From Conexibacter sp. CPCC 206217 (GTDB lineage Bacteria > Actinomycetota > Thermoleophilia > Solirubrobacterales > Solirubrobacteraceae): a stretch of 64,000 nucleotides of DNA. The notes below the pieces were generated by a model. That model searched no databases, was not told where the DNA came from, and saw only the letters and a list, made by a program, of their open reading frames with translations. Each line of letters begins with the position of its first letter. Position 1 is the stretch's first letter. Positions 9,082 through 18,067 of the stretch are shown here, piece after piece. The stretch is taken from the NCBI RefSeq assembly GCF_030646165.1, contig NZ_JAUTDO010000006.1, positions 310,001 to 374,000 on the forward strand, in the 5' to 3' direction. A program made the translations under genes and the position numbers.

Positions 9082-10080
9082 ATGAGCGCCACAGCTGCGC
9101 CGACGAAGGCGCTGAAGTTCTGGCAGGGCGTCAACCAGGCGATGGTCGAGGAGATGGAGCGCGACGAGCGCGTCGTGCTCGTCGGCGAGGACGTCGGGAA
9201 GCCGGGCGGTCCCTACGGCGTCACGCGCGGGCTGCAGGACCGCTTCGGCGAGATGCGCGTGCGCGACACGCCGATCAGCGAGGCCGTGCTGGTCGGGCTC
9301 GGCGTCGGCGGCGGCGCCGTCGGCCTGCGCCCCGTCGTCGAGATCATGTTCTTCGACTTCGCGATGATCGCGATGGACCAGATCGTCAACCAGGCGGCGA
9401 AGTTCCGCTACTTCTCCGGCGAGTCGATGCCGCTCGTGATCCGCACGATGTGCGGCGCCGGCGGCCCCAACGGCGCGCAGCACTCGCAGAACTTCGAGTC
9501 GTGGTACTGCGCTGTGCCGGGCCTGAAGGTGATCATGCCGTCCAACGCGGCCGACGCGAAGGGCCTGCTGAAGGCGGCGATCCGCGATGACGATCCGGTC
9601 CTCTTCATCGAGACGCTGGGCCTGCTGACGACCCGTCGCGACGTGCCGCAGGTCGACGACTTCGTGCTGCCGATCGGGGTCGCGGAGACGCGGCGTTCCG
9701 GCAGCGACGTGACGATCGTCGCGATCGGACGGCTGGTCGACCGGGCGCTGGAGGCGGCCGAGACGCTGGCCGCGGAGGGGATCGAAGCGGAGGTGATCGA
9801 CCCGCGCACGCTCGCGCCGCTCGACACCGAGACGATCGTCGCGTCGGTCAAGAAGACCGGCCGGCTGGTCGTCGCGCAGGAGGCGACGGCGGGCTTCTCG
9901 TTCGCGTCCGAGGTCTGCGCGGTGGTCGTCGAGCAGTGTCTGTCCGCATTGAAGGCGCCGCCGGTGCGGGTCGCCTCGCCGTTCGTGAACGTGCCGACGC
10001 CGGTGCCGCTGGCCGAGTCGCGCGCGCCCGGTCCCGACGCGGTCGCCGACGCCGTCCGCACCGTCATGAGGGGAGCGTGA
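9082..10080 (+). CDS. Thiamine-diphosphate dehydrogenase E1 component, beta subunit
   Basis: 332 residues; the ATG follows the alpha stop directly. E1 beta features are LVGEDVGKPGGPYGVTRGL (about 34), DTPISEAVLVGLGVGGG (about 60) with the glutamate that activates thiamine, and the transketolase C-terminal domain (about 205-325). It completes the E1 enzyme with the preceding gene. The next gene is only a lipoyl domain, so the acyltransferase and E3 must come from elsewhere. Confidence 0.92.
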   Translation: MSATAAPTKALKFWQGVNQAMVEEMERDERVVLVGEDVGKPGGPYGVTRGLQDRFGEMRVRDTPISEAVLVGLGVGGGAVGLRPVVEIMFFDFAMIAMDQIVNQAAKFRYFSGESMPLVIRTMCGAGGPNGAQHSQNFESWYCAVPGLKVIMPSNAADAKGLLKAAIRDDDPVLFIETLGLLTTRRDVPQVDDFVLPIGVAETRRSGSDVTIVAIGRLVDRALEAAETLAAEGIEAEVIDPRTLAPLDTETIVASVKKTGRLVVAQEATAGFSFASEVCAVVVEQCLSALKAPPVRVASPFVNVPTPVPLAESRAPGPDAVADAVRTVMRGA

Positions 10081-10319
10081 CGCCGATGCGCGTCGAGGTC
10101 GCGATCGAGGATCCGGGCAGCCACGAGGAGATCGAGGTCGTCGAGGTGATGGTCGAGGTCGGCGAGGAGGTCGAGCAGGGCGACGTGCTGCTCGAGGTCT
10201 CGACCGACAAGGCGAACATGGACGTCGAGGCCCCGTCCGCGGGCACGGTCACCGAGGTGCTCGTGTCCGAGGGCGACGTCGTGCCGTCGAGAAGCCTGCT
10301 GGTGGTGTTGGAGGGATGA
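10077..10319 (+). CDS. Stand-alone lipoyl-carrier domain protein
   Basis: 80 residues if it starts at GTG 10077 (overlapping the previous stop as GTGA, AGGGGAG close upstream); ATG 10086 is the alternative. The whole protein is one biotinyl/lipoyl attachment domain with the lysine in EVSTDKANMDVEAP (about residue 44), whose DKA context indicates lipoylation rather than biotin (which uses MKM). It lacks the E1/E3-binding and catalytic domains of an E2. It may act as a mobile acyl carrier for the E1 pair. Its stop overlaps the ATG of the next gene. Confidence 0.85.
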   Translation: MTPMRVEVAIEDPGSHEEIEVVEVMVEVGEEVEQGDVLLEVSTDKANMDVEAPSAGTVTEVLVSEGDVVPSRSLLVVLEG

Positions 10320-11701
10320 GCGAGCCGGCGGGAGCGCAGCTCGGGCGCTGGGTCGCCGCGCTGCGCGCCGACGCGCTGCCGCCGGCCGTGCAGGAGAAGC
10401 TGCGCTGCAACCTGCTGCACGACCTCGCGGTGACGCTGGCGGCGTACCCGGTCGGGGCGGAGGTGTGGCCGCTGGTGCGCGACCGCCGTCCCGCCGAGGC
10501 GACGCTGCTGTGCGAGGGCACGCACGTCAGCGCCGAGCACGCGGCGTTCGCCAACGCGCAGCTGATGCACGCGCGTGCGCAGGACGACACGCATTTCGCC
10601 GCCAAGACGCACGTCGGCGCGGCCGTGATCCCGGCGGCGCTCGCGCTGGCCGAGCGCGAGTGCGTCAGCGGCGCGGCGTTCGCGACCGCGGTCGTCGCCG
10701 GCTGCGAGGTCGCGGCGGCCGTCGGCGAGCGCCACGCGGCGGCGTCGACCGTGCGCGGCTTCCGCGCCTCGCCGGTCTTCGGCACGCTCGGCGCGGCGGC
10801 GGCGTGCGCGTCGGTGCTGGGGTTGGATGCCGGCGCGACCGCCCACGCGATCGCGATCGCATCGAGCTTCAGCGGCGGCCTCAACCAGACCTGGATCGAC
10901 GGCTCGTCCGAATACCGCATCGAGCTGGGCATGGCCGCCCGCAACGGCGTGCTGGCGGCTTCGCTGGCCGCCGGCGGCCAGCGCGGCGCGGTGCACTGGT
11001 ACGAGGGCGCCGCCGGGTTCGCGCGGGCGTTCGGCGGGGTGCAGGAGGCGTCATCCGACTCGTGGGAGCTGGGCGAGCGCTGGCGCCTGCTCGACGTGAC
11101 CTACAAGCCGTATCCGGTCTGCGCGATCCTGCAGAGCGCGGTCGAGGTGGGGCTCGGCCTGACGCGCGAGCACGATCTCGACACCGAGACGGTGAGCGCC
11201 GTGCGCGTTCATCTCAACGTGAACGATCGGACCTATCCCGGCACCGTCAACCGCGGCCCCTACCGCGACGTCGGCGCGACGCTGATGAGCGCCGAGTACT
11301 GCGTCGCGATGGCGCTGCGCGACCGCGCAGCGACGCTCGCGGGGCTGCGCGGATTCGAGGATCCGCAGCTGGCGCGTCTGATCGGCGTCACGGACGTGAG
11401 CGGGGATGAGCGGATCCCGCCGCTCGGCGCGCGGGTGGAGGTCGACGTGACCGCCAGCCGCGACACCGGCGCGGGCTCGCCCGGCACCGCCACGACGACG
11501 CTCGCCGGCGAGCTGCTCCCCGACGCCTCCACCTACGGCTGGGAGTGGGAGGGAGTGCGCGCCAACGCCGCCCGGATGGCGGGCGAGATGGCGATCGCGC
11601 CCGCCGCGCGCGGGCGGCTGGAGCAGGCCGTGCGCGACGTCTTCGAACTGCCCGACGTCGGCACGCTCGTGCGTGAGACGGTGCCCCAGGAGGCCGCATG
11701 A
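10316..11701 (+). CDS. MmgE/PrpD family protein
   Basis: 461 residues, ATGA overlap with the lipoyl-domain gene. It resembles 2-methylcitrate dehydratase/cis-aconitate decarboxylase proteins: N-terminal helical segment LLHDLAVTLA, the family motif HARAQDDTHFAAKTHVGAAVIPAAL (quoted in part, about residues 83-107) and KPYPVCAILQSAVE (about 263). Members dehydrate or decarboxylate tricarboxylic or similar hydroxy acids without an iron-sulfur cluster. In this operon it probably acts on the acid that feeds or leaves the E1 reaction. Confidence 0.85.
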   Translation: MSEPAGAQLGRWVAALRADALPPAVQEKLRCNLLHDLAVTLAAYPVGAEVWPLVRDRRPAEATLLCEGTHVSAEHAAFANAQLMHARAQDDTHFAAKTHVGAAVIPAALALAERECVSGAAFATAVVAGCEVAAAVGERHAAASTVRGFRASPVFGTLGAAAACASVLGLDAGATAHAIAIASSFSGGLNQTWIDGSSEYRIELGMAARNGVLAASLAAGGQRGAVHWYEGAAGFARAFGGVQEASSDSWELGERWRLLDVTYKPYPVCAILQSAVEVGLGLTREHDLDTETVSAVRVHLNVNDRTYPGTVNRGPYRDVGATLMSAEYCVAMALRDRAATLAGLRGFEDPQLARLIGVTDVSGDERIPPLGARVEVDVTASRDTGAGSPGTATTTLAGELLPDASTYGWEWEGVRANAARMAGEMAIAPAARGRLEQAVRDVFELPDVGTLVRETVPQEAA

Positions 11702-12699
11702 CCGTCGATCCGCTCCATGACCTGATGCACGCCCCCGACCTCGCGCGGCCGCGCTGGCGGGAGTCGTTCTACTTCAAGTTCTGGGACTTCAACCACCAGC
11801 TCGGTGGCGACTCGACGATCGGCTACCGGCCGGCGAGAGGCCATTCCGGTTCGCTGAACATCATCTGGGGCCGTGAGCTGCCGACGCTCGTCGCCTCCGA
11901 GCTGGATCACGCCCCCGACCATGCCGTCCCGCATCCGGCGGGCGGCCTCAGCTACGAGCCGGTGGAGCCGTTCGGCCCTTGGCGGCTGCGCTTCGACGGC
12001 CGCCTCAACGACGGCGGCAGCGCGGTCGGCTGCGATCCGCGCGCGGTGAGAGCAGCGGACTCCAGCTCCGTTCCCGTCTCCTACGACCTCCTCTTCACCC
12101 CCGAGCAGCCGGCGCACATCTACAGAGAGAACCCGGCCTGGGACGGCCTCTTCGACGGCCACGTCGACGAGGTCGGCCGCGTCACCGGGACGCTGACGGT
12201 CGACGGCACGACCTACGAGATCGACGCCCGCGGCTGCAAGGACCACTCGTGGGGTCAGCGCGACTGGGCCCGTCCGCACGGCTGGCGCTGGGCCGACCTG
12301 CTGTTCCCGGAAGGCCCCGAGGCGTCGCTGTGGCGCGCGACCTTCGACGGCGACGAGTGGCTGCAGGACGGCGCGATCTACGCCGGCGGCGAAGCGGATC
12401 CGCTGACGAGCTTCGCCGAGCGCGCGACCTTCGCCCCCCGCGACCGCGCACCGCGCCCCCAGCGCTGGTCGTTCGACCTCCAGAGCGCCCGCCATGCGAT
12501 CACCGGCGAGGCCGAGCTGCTGCGCGTGATCCCGCTGCGCTTCCCGATGCGCGACGAGCACGGCACCGCGATGACCGCCTGGATCGACCGCTGCCTCTAC
12601 GCCAGCACGACGACCGACGGCCGCCACGGCGCCGGCACGGTCGAGTTCCAGTCGCGCGTCCCGCTGAGCGGCGACGCTCCTCCCGCGCCGACCGCGTAG
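11698..12699 (+). CDS. Lipocalin-like (CrtC/AttH-type) protein of unknown function
   Basis: 333 residues, ATGA overlap with the PrpD-like gene. The sequence is beta-rich and contains GCKDHSWGQRDW (about residue 179), a motif recurrent in proteins annotated as CrtC/AttH-like or DUF7064/7065 that occur with lipid and steroid catabolic genes. The N-terminus has RESFYFKFWDFNHQ and there is no signal peptide. The fold would be two lipocalin-like barrels that bind a hydrophobic ligand; an enzymatic role (hydratase or isomerase) is possible but not shown. It is the last gene of the operon. Confidence 0.6.
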   Translation: MTVDPLHDLMHAPDLARPRWRESFYFKFWDFNHQLGGDSTIGYRPARGHSGSLNIIWGRELPTLVASELDHAPDHAVPHPAGGLSYEPVEPFGPWRLRFDGRLNDGGSAVGCDPRAVRAADSSSVPVSYDLLFTPEQPAHIYRENPAWDGLFDGHVDEVGRVTGTLTVDGTTYEIDARGCKDHSWGQRDWARPHGWRWADLLFPEGPEASLWRATFDGDEWLQDGAIYAGGEADPLTSFAERATFAPRDRAPRPQRWSFDLQSARHAITGEAELLRVIPLRFPMRDEHGTAMTAWIDRCLYASTTTDGRHGAGTVEFQSRVPLSGDAPPAPTA

Positions 12700-12839
12700 C
12701 GCGTCAGCTCTGACGCAAGCACGCAGCAGCCAGCAACCGCCGCGCGCCGCACCGGTCCTCGGTAGGTTGCGACGTCGACGGCGAGCGGCGAATGGGCTTG
12801 CCGTCCGGGGCAGTCGAAATGGATCGAAGGGGACGCCGG

Positions 12840-13310
12840 ATGCTCAGATTCCTGACCATGGCCCGCAAGCGCCGTCCGATCGCGCTCGCGCTCGTCATCG
12901 CAACCGCGGTCGCGCTCGCCGCACCGACCGTCGCGACGGCGCGGACGATCGCCATCGAGGCGGACGCGAAGCTGCACCTCGTCAAGAACGGCAAGAACGG
13001 CAACCAGCTGCGCGAGCGCGGAACCGCGACCGGCACCCTGCCCGGCCCCGTCGTCGCGCTCTTCACCGTCTCGCTCACGAGCATCACCGGGACCGTCACG
13101 CTGCTGCCCGAAAAGGGATCGATCACGCTCACGATCAACGGGCGGCCGACCGGCTCCAAGCGCGGCAAGACCACGGCCAGCGGCACGATGACGATCGTCG
13201 CCGGCACCGGCCGCTACAGAGGCGCACGCGGCAGCGCGAGATTCACCGGCACGCTGGACCGCTCGACGTGGGCCACCACCGTCCACGCGACCGGCTCGCT
13301 CACCTATTGA
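12840..13310 (+). CDS. Secreted hypothetical protein
   Basis: 156 residues from the ATG at 12840, preceded by AAGGGGA; earlier in-frame ATGs at 12792 and 12822 lack a site. A basic start (ARKRRPIALALVIATAVAL) and an Ala-rich region ending APTVATA form a signal peptide cleaved near residue 33. The mature part is Thr/Gly-rich with beta-strand pattern (GTGRYRGARGSARFTGTL), like small secreted repeats of allene-oxide-cyclase-like or DUF3224-like type. I do not recognise a function. The stop overlaps a TTG start of the next gene. Confidence 0.65.
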   Translation: MLRFLTMARKRRPIALALVIATAVALAAPTVATARTIAIEADAKLHLVKNGKNGNQLRERGTATGTLPGPVVALFTVSLTSITGTVTLLPEKGSITLTINGRPTGSKRGKTTASGTMTIVAGTGRYRGARGSARFTGTLDRSTWATTVHATGSLTY

Positions 13311-14110
13311 CCGCAAACCGCGCACGACGAGCAGGCGCGGCGCTCGCGCTGCTCGGGCTCGTCGTGTTCGCGACTTCAGGCTCCGCCTCCGCTTCCGCGG
13401 CGCCGGCTCACCTCGCCGCGTCGTTCGGTCCTGACGCGCGCTTGGGGCAGCCGACCTCGCTGCGCCTGCAGCTGTCGATCAGCCGACGCCTCCCGTCGCC
13501 GGTGACGCGCATACGGATCCGCTATGCGCAGGGACTGGAGATCGCCACCAGCGGTCTCGTGCTCGACGAGTGCCGCCGCCCGCCCGAGGACTTCGCCAGA
13601 GTGATGATCCCGCTCACCGGGCGAGCGGCCTGCCCGGCGAACTCCGTGATCGCGACCGGAACGGCCGACGGCGAGGTCCGGCTCGACACGTTGACGATTC
13701 GCCAGACCGCGCTGATGACGATCCTCGCCGGCCCGCTCCAACCCGGTCAGCTGCAACTCGTCGGCCTCGTCGAGGGCGTCAACCCCTTCGGCGTCCTGCT
13801 CGCCTACAGCGGCGCGCTCACGCCCGCGCGGCCGCCCTACGGCGGCGCGATCTCGATATCGCTGCCGCCGATCCCGGATCTCCCGTATGCCGACGCCAGC
13901 GTCGCGCTGCTCGGCGTCGATGCGACGATCGCGGCTTCCACGATCCGCTACCGCCGCACCGTCGCCGGCAAGGTCCGTCGCTACCGTCCCGACGGGATCG
14001 GACTCCCGAGCCGCTGCCCTGCAGCCGGCATGCGGTTCCGCGGCGACTTCGTGTTCGCGGACGGCACGACGGCCAGCGCGAAGGCGCGGGCGCCCTGCCC
14101 GCCGCGCTGA
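13307..14110 (+). CDS. Secreted hypothetical protein
   Basis: 267 residues if translation begins at TTG 13307, which overlaps the previous stop as TTGA. A hydrophobic stretch (AGAALALLGLVVFATSGSA) gives a signal peptide cleaved near residue 30. The mature protein is Pro- and Arg-rich with four Cys residues (for example DECRRPPEDF, RAACPANS, SRCPAAGM, APCPPR), suggesting two disulfides in an extracytoplasmic protein. No family was recognised. Coupling to the other small secreted protein suggests a shared surface or envelope role. Confidence 0.55.
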   Translation: MTANRARRAGAALALLGLVVFATSGSASASAAPAHLAASFGPDARLGQPTSLRLQLSISRRLPSPVTRIRIRYAQGLEIATSGLVLDECRRPPEDFARVMIPLTGRAACPANSVIATGTADGEVRLDTLTIRQTALMTILAGPLQPGQLQLVGLVEGVNPFGVLLAYSGALTPARPPYGGAISISLPPIPDLPYADASVALLGVDATIAASTIRYRRTVAGKVRRYRPDGIGLPSRCPAAGMRFRGDFVFADGTTASAKARAPCPPR

Positions 14111-14125
14111 CGCGACGACGACGAT

Positions 14126-14728
14126 TTACCGCATCCCCGCCGTCACCAGCCCGGTGACGTGCGCGCTGTAGGCCTCGACGAGGCGGTCGTCGAGCGGCTC
14201 TCCGAACCCGCGCTCCAGCAGCGGCCGGGCGGAGAAGAGGAACTCGCACAGGCCGACGACGGAGAAGAAGAAGAGCGTCGGGTCGAGCTCGCGCCAGCCC
14301 TCCTCGCGGCGGCCGTCGGCGAGCAGCTCCGCGTACCAGTCGCGCGCCGGCAGAGCGAAGCTGCGGGCGATCCCGGAGACCGCCTCGGGCTCCGCCGACA
14401 ACAGACGCTCGTTCATCAGGCGGTTGACGTACGGGTAGCGGACGTAGTTGCGGACGATCTCGCTGACGTGGCGCTGGAGCTTGGCCGACGGCGGCAGGTC
14501 CAGCGCGGCGAGCCGTTCGATCTCGTCCGAGAGGCCCTCCAGCACGCGCTCCAGCAGCGCGTCGAGCAGGCCGTCCTTGGAGCCGAAGCAGTATCTGACC
14601 ATCGCGACGTTGACCTCTGCGCGCGAGCAGATCTCGCTGACCGAGGCGCCCGAGGCCCGCTCGGCCAGCAGGTCGTGGGCCGCTCTCAGCAGCTTCTCGC
14701 GCGTCACGTCGGCGTTTCCCCGTGCCAT
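14126..14728 (-). CDS. TetR family transcriptional regulator
   Basis: 200 residues. The HTH spans about residues 9-52 (TREKLLRAAHDLLAERA, then ASVSEICSRAEVNVAMVRYCFGSKDGLL in two overlapping parts). It is divergent from the AtuA/carboxylase operon with a 64-bp gap that holds a promoter and a 16-bp inverted repeat. It is therefore the probable local repressor of terpenoid or branched acyl-CoA breakdown genes, responding to a CoA ester or a free acid. The inducer is not predictable. Confidence 0.9.
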   Translation of the reverse strand: MARGNADVTREKLLRAAHDLLAERASGASVSEICSRAEVNVAMVRYCFGSKDGLLDALLERVLEGLSDEIERLAALDLPPSAKLQRHVSEIVRNYVRYPYVNRLMNERLLSAEPEAVSGIARSFALPARDWYAELLADGRREEGWRELDPTLFFFSVVGLCEFLFSARPLLERGFGEPLDDRLVEAYSAHVTGLVTAGMR

Positions 14729-14755
14729 CCGACCACATCTTGGCAGCCGCGCCCC

Positions 14756-14784
14756 TTGACATCAACTAAACGATTATTTAGCTT
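14756..14784 (+). promoter_or_regulatory. Promoter with TetR operator of the AtuA/carboxylase operon
   Basis: TTGACA (14756-14761), a 17-nt spacer and TAGCTT (14779-14784) form a good promoter; the ATG at 14793 is 8 nt beyond the -10, so the transcript is probably leaderless. The inverted repeat CTAAACGATTATTTAG (14766-14781) lies in the spacer and overlaps the -10, which would let a bound TetR dimer block RNA polymerase. Confidence 0.7.
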
Positions 14785-14792
14785 CTTCTCTC

Positions 14793-16586
14793 ATGAGAGA
14801 TCCCGTGCGCCTCGGCTGCTGGGCAGCCTTCTGGGGCGATACCAGCGTGGCCGTCGACCAGCTGCTCGACGGCGCCGACGTCGACTACCTCGTCGCCGAC
14901 TACCTGTCCGAGATCACGATGGCGCTGCTCGCGCGCGCCCGCGCGAAGGACCCCGAGGCGGGCTTCGTGCCCGACGCGGTGCGGGTCCTGCAACCGCGCC
15001 TCGCCGAGATCAAGGCGCGCGGCATCAAGATCGTCACCAACGCCGGTGCGCTCAACCCGGTCGCGTGCGCGCACGCCTTCCGCGACGCCGCCGCGGCCGC
15101 GGGCGTGGAGCTGAAGGTCGCCGCCGTCGAGGGCGACGACCTCAGCGGCCGGCGCGAGCAGATACTCGCGGGCGCCCCGAGGGACATGTTCAGCGGCGAG
15201 CCGCTGCCGGCCGACCCGATGACGATGAACGCGTACCTCGGCGCGCGGCCGATCGCCGCCGCGCTCGACGCCGGCGCCGACGTCGTCGTGACCGGCCGCG
15301 CGGTCGACTCCGCCGTCCTGCTCGGCCCGCTGATGCACGAGTTCGGCTGGAGCGACGAGGACTACGACCTGCTCTCCGCCGGCACGCTCGCCGGTCACGT
15401 CGTCGAGTGCGGCCCGCAGTGCACCGGCGGCAACTTCACCGACTGGGACCAGGTCCCCGGCTGGGACGACATGGGCTTCCCCGTGATCGAGTGCCACGCC
15501 GACGGCTCCGCGGTCGTCACCAAGCCGGCCGGCACGGGCGGGCTCGTCAGCCCGGCCACCGTCAGCGAGCAGATCCTCTACGAGATCGGCGACCCGGGCG
15601 CCTACGTGATGCCCGACGTCGTCTGCGACTGGCGCGACATCGCGCTCGAGCAGGTCGGCACCGACCGCGTGCGGATCTCCGGCGCGCGCGGCACCAAGCC
15701 GCCGCAGACCTACAAGGTGACCGCGACCCACGCCGACGGCTATCGCGTGATGACGACCGCGATGTTCAGCGGCCTCGACGCCGGCGCGAAGGCGCGCCGC
15801 GCCGGGCAGGCGCTGCTGAGCCGCACCGAGCGGCTGATCGCGCAGGCGGGCCACGTGCCGCTGAGCGAGTCCTCGATCGAGGTGATCGGCGCCGGCGACA
15901 CGCACGGTCCCGACCATCGCGACGACTCCGTCACCGAGGCGGTCGTGAAGATCGCCGCGCGCCACCCGCAGAGAGCGGCGCTGGAGATCTTCGCGATGGA
16001 GTACGCGCCGATGGCGCTCGTCGCGCAGGGCATGACCGGCTTCTTCGGCGGCCGTCCGCGGCCCGCGCCGGCGATCTCCGTCTACCACCTGCTGGTCGAC
16101 AAGAGCGCGACTCCCGTCCGCGTCCACCTCGACGACGACGAGCCGTTCGAGGTCGCCGTCGCGGCGGGCGCCCCTGGCCCGGTCGCCGGCACGCCGGAGT
16201 TGCCGGACGCCGATCCGGCCGCCGGCGGCGCGCCCGTGGACCTCTCCGGCGGCGGCTTCACCGTCCCGCTGCGGCGGCTCGCATGGGCGCGCAGCGGCGA
16301 CAAGGGCAACAACGCCAACATCGGCGTGATAGCCCGCCGCCCGGAGTTCGTCGCGCTGATCCAGCAGCAGCTCAGCACGACGCGCGTCGGCGACTTCTTC
16401 GCGCAGTACCTGACCGGCGGCGTCAGACGCTGGGAGCTGCCGGGCCTGGGCGCCGTCAACTTCGTGCTCGACGGCGCGCTCGGCGGCAAGGGCGGCACCT
16501 CGACGCTGCGCTTCGACCCGCAGGGCAAGAGCTTCGCGGCGATGCTGCTGGAGCTGCCGATGCTGGTCCCGGCGGATTGGGCATGA
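14793..16586 (+). CDS. AtuA-like acyclic terpene utilisation protein (DUF1446)
   Basis: 597 residues. The N-terminal about 450 residues are the AtuA/DUF1446 domain (LGCWAAFWGDTSVAVDQLL, DYLVADYLSEITMALLAR, KIVTNAGALNP); the C-terminal about 100 residues (from LRRLAWARSGDKGNNANIG) match the AtuA ferredoxin-like domain. In Pseudomonas, AtuA lies with geranyl-CoA carboxylase in citronellol/geraniol breakdown. Its biochemical role is unsettled, possibly hydration or handling of the carboxylated acyl-CoA. Here it precedes a biotin carboxylase with a 4-nt overlap, supporting the same pathway type. Confidence 0.85.
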   Translation: MRDPVRLGCWAAFWGDTSVAVDQLLDGADVDYLVADYLSEITMALLARARAKDPEAGFVPDAVRVLQPRLAEIKARGIKIVTNAGALNPVACAHAFRDAAAAAGVELKVAAVEGDDLSGRREQILAGAPRDMFSGEPLPADPMTMNAYLGARPIAAALDAGADVVVTGRAVDSAVLLGPLMHEFGWSDEDYDLLSAGTLAGHVVECGPQCTGGNFTDWDQVPGWDDMGFPVIECHADGSAVVTKPAGTGGLVSPATVSEQILYEIGDPGAYVMPDVVCDWRDIALEQVGTDRVRISGARGTKPPQTYKVTATHADGYRVMTTAMFSGLDAGAKARRAGQALLSRTERLIAQAGHVPLSESSIEVIGAGDTHGPDHRDDSVTEAVVKIAARHPQRAALEIFAMEYAPMALVAQGMTGFFGGRPRPAPAISVYHLLVDKSATPVRVHLDDDEPFEVAVAAGAPGPVAGTPELPDADPAAGGAPVDLSGGGFTVPLRRLAWARSGDKGNNANIGVIARRPEFVALIQQQLSTTRVGDFFAQYLTGGVRRWELPGLGAVNFVLDGALGGKGGTSTLRFDPQGKSFAAMLLELPMLVPADWA

Positions 16587-18067
16587 ACCTCCCCGCCAAG
16601 GTCCTCGTCGCCAACCGCGGCGAGATCGCGGTGCGGATCATGCGGACGCTGCGGCGGCTGGGGATCGCGAGCGTCGCGGTCTACCACGCCGAGGACGCCG
16701 ACGGCCGCGCCGTGCGCGAGGCTGACGAGGCCGTCGAGCTGTTCGGCGACACGCCGGTCGGCGCGTACCTCGACGTCGCCGGGATCGTCGCCGCGTGCCA
16801 GAGCACCGGCGCGACCGCGGTCCATCCCGGCTTCGGCTTCCTGTCGGAGAACGCCGGCTTCGCGGAGGCGCTCGCCGAGGCCGGCATCACCTTCGTCGGC
16901 CCGCCGCCGGACGCGATGCGCGCAATGGGCGACAAGATCGAGTCCAAGCGGCTCGCCGAGCAGGCCGGCGTGCCGACGCTGCCGGGCTCTGACGGCGCGG
17001 TCGAGAGCGCCGAGGAGGCGGCGACGATCGCGCAGGGGATCGGCTTCCCGGTGCTGCTGAAGGCGAGCGCGGGCGGCGGCGGCAAGGGCATGCGGATCGC
17101 CTACGACGTCGAGGAATGCCGCGAGGCGTTCACGCGCGCCTCCGGCGAGGCGCTCGCCAGCTTCGGCGACGGCCGCGTCTTCGTCGAGCGCTTCATCGAG
17201 CGCCCGCGCCACATCGAGGTGCAGGTGCTCGCCGACGGCCACGGCACGGTCCTGCACCTGGGCGAGCGCGAGTGCTCGATCCAGCGCCGCTACCAGAAGG
17301 TGGTCGAGGAGTGCCCGTCGCCGTTCGTCGACGCCGCCAAGCGCGCGGAGATGGGGGCGACGGCCGTCGCGCTCGCGAGAGCGGTCGGCTACGTCTCCGC
17401 CGGCACCGTCGAGCTGATCGTCGACGAGCAGGCGAACTTCTACTTCCTCGAGATGAACACGCGGCTGCAGGTCGAGCACCCCGTCACGGAGCTGGTGACG
17501 GGGATCGACATCGTCGAGCAGCAACTGCGCGTCGCGGCCGGCGAGCGCCTCGGCTTCGGCCAGGAGGACGTGCGCTTCGACGGCCACGCGATCGAGTGCC
17601 GCATCTACGCTGAGGACGCCGACGCCGGCTTCGTGCCCGCGACCGGCCCGCTGAAGCTCGTGCGCTTCCCGGCCGGCGAGGGGATCCGCGTCGACCACGG
17701 CGTCGTCGAGGGGCAGGACGTGAGCGCGTCGTTCGACCCGATGATCGCCAAGCTCGCCGTCCACGCGCCGACGCGCGCGGAGGCGATCGCGCGCGGACGC
17801 GACGCGCTGCGGCACACCGTGCTGCTCGGCACGATCACCAACACCGCCTTCCTCGAACGGGTGCTGGCGCAGCCGGCGTTTGCGGCGGGGGAGACGCACA
17901 CCGGCTTCATCGAGGAGCACAGCGACGCGCTCGTCGGCGACGGCGCCGTGGCGGACGAGGACGCCGAGCGCTGCCTCGTCGCGGCCGCGGCGCTCGCCAG
18001 CCCGCGCTTCGACCAGCGGCTCTCGGTACCGGAACCGCTCGCCTCGATGGGGGGATGGCGGAGATGA
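16583..18067 (+). CDS. Biotin carboxylase subunit of an acyl-CoA carboxylase
   Basis: 494 residues from ATG 16583, overlapping the AtuA-like stop (ATGA) and matching the family start NLPAKVLVANRGEIAVRI. It carboxylates biotin with ATP and bicarbonate. Key parts are the ATP-grasp glycine loop KASAGGGGKGM (about 156), ECSIQRRYQKVVEE (about 230), EMNTRLQVEHPVTE (about 289) and the biotin-carboxylase C-terminal domain (about 330-440). The chain ends where related alpha subunits continue into BT and BCCP domains; those domains are on the next gene, so the alpha subunit is split. Confidence 0.93.
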   Translation: MNLPAKVLVANRGEIAVRIMRTLRRLGIASVAVYHAEDADGRAVREADEAVELFGDTPVGAYLDVAGIVAACQSTGATAVHPGFGFLSENAGFAEALAEAGITFVGPPPDAMRAMGDKIESKRLAEQAGVPTLPGSDGAVESAEEAATIAQGIGFPVLLKASAGGGGKGMRIAYDVEECREAFTRASGEALASFGDGRVFVERFIERPRHIEVQVLADGHGTVLHLGERECSIQRRYQKVVEECPSPFVDAAKRAEMGATAVALARAVGYVSAGTVELIVDEQANFYFLEMNTRLQVEHPVTELVTGIDIVEQQLRVAAGERLGFGQEDVRFDGHAIECRIYAEDADAGFVPATGPLKLVRFPAGEGIRVDHGVVEGQDVSASFDPMIAKLAVHAPTRAEAIARGRDALRHTVLLGTITNTAFLERVLAQPAFAAGETHTGFIEEHSDALVGDGAVADEDAERCLVAAAALASPRFDQRLSVPEPLASMGGWRR

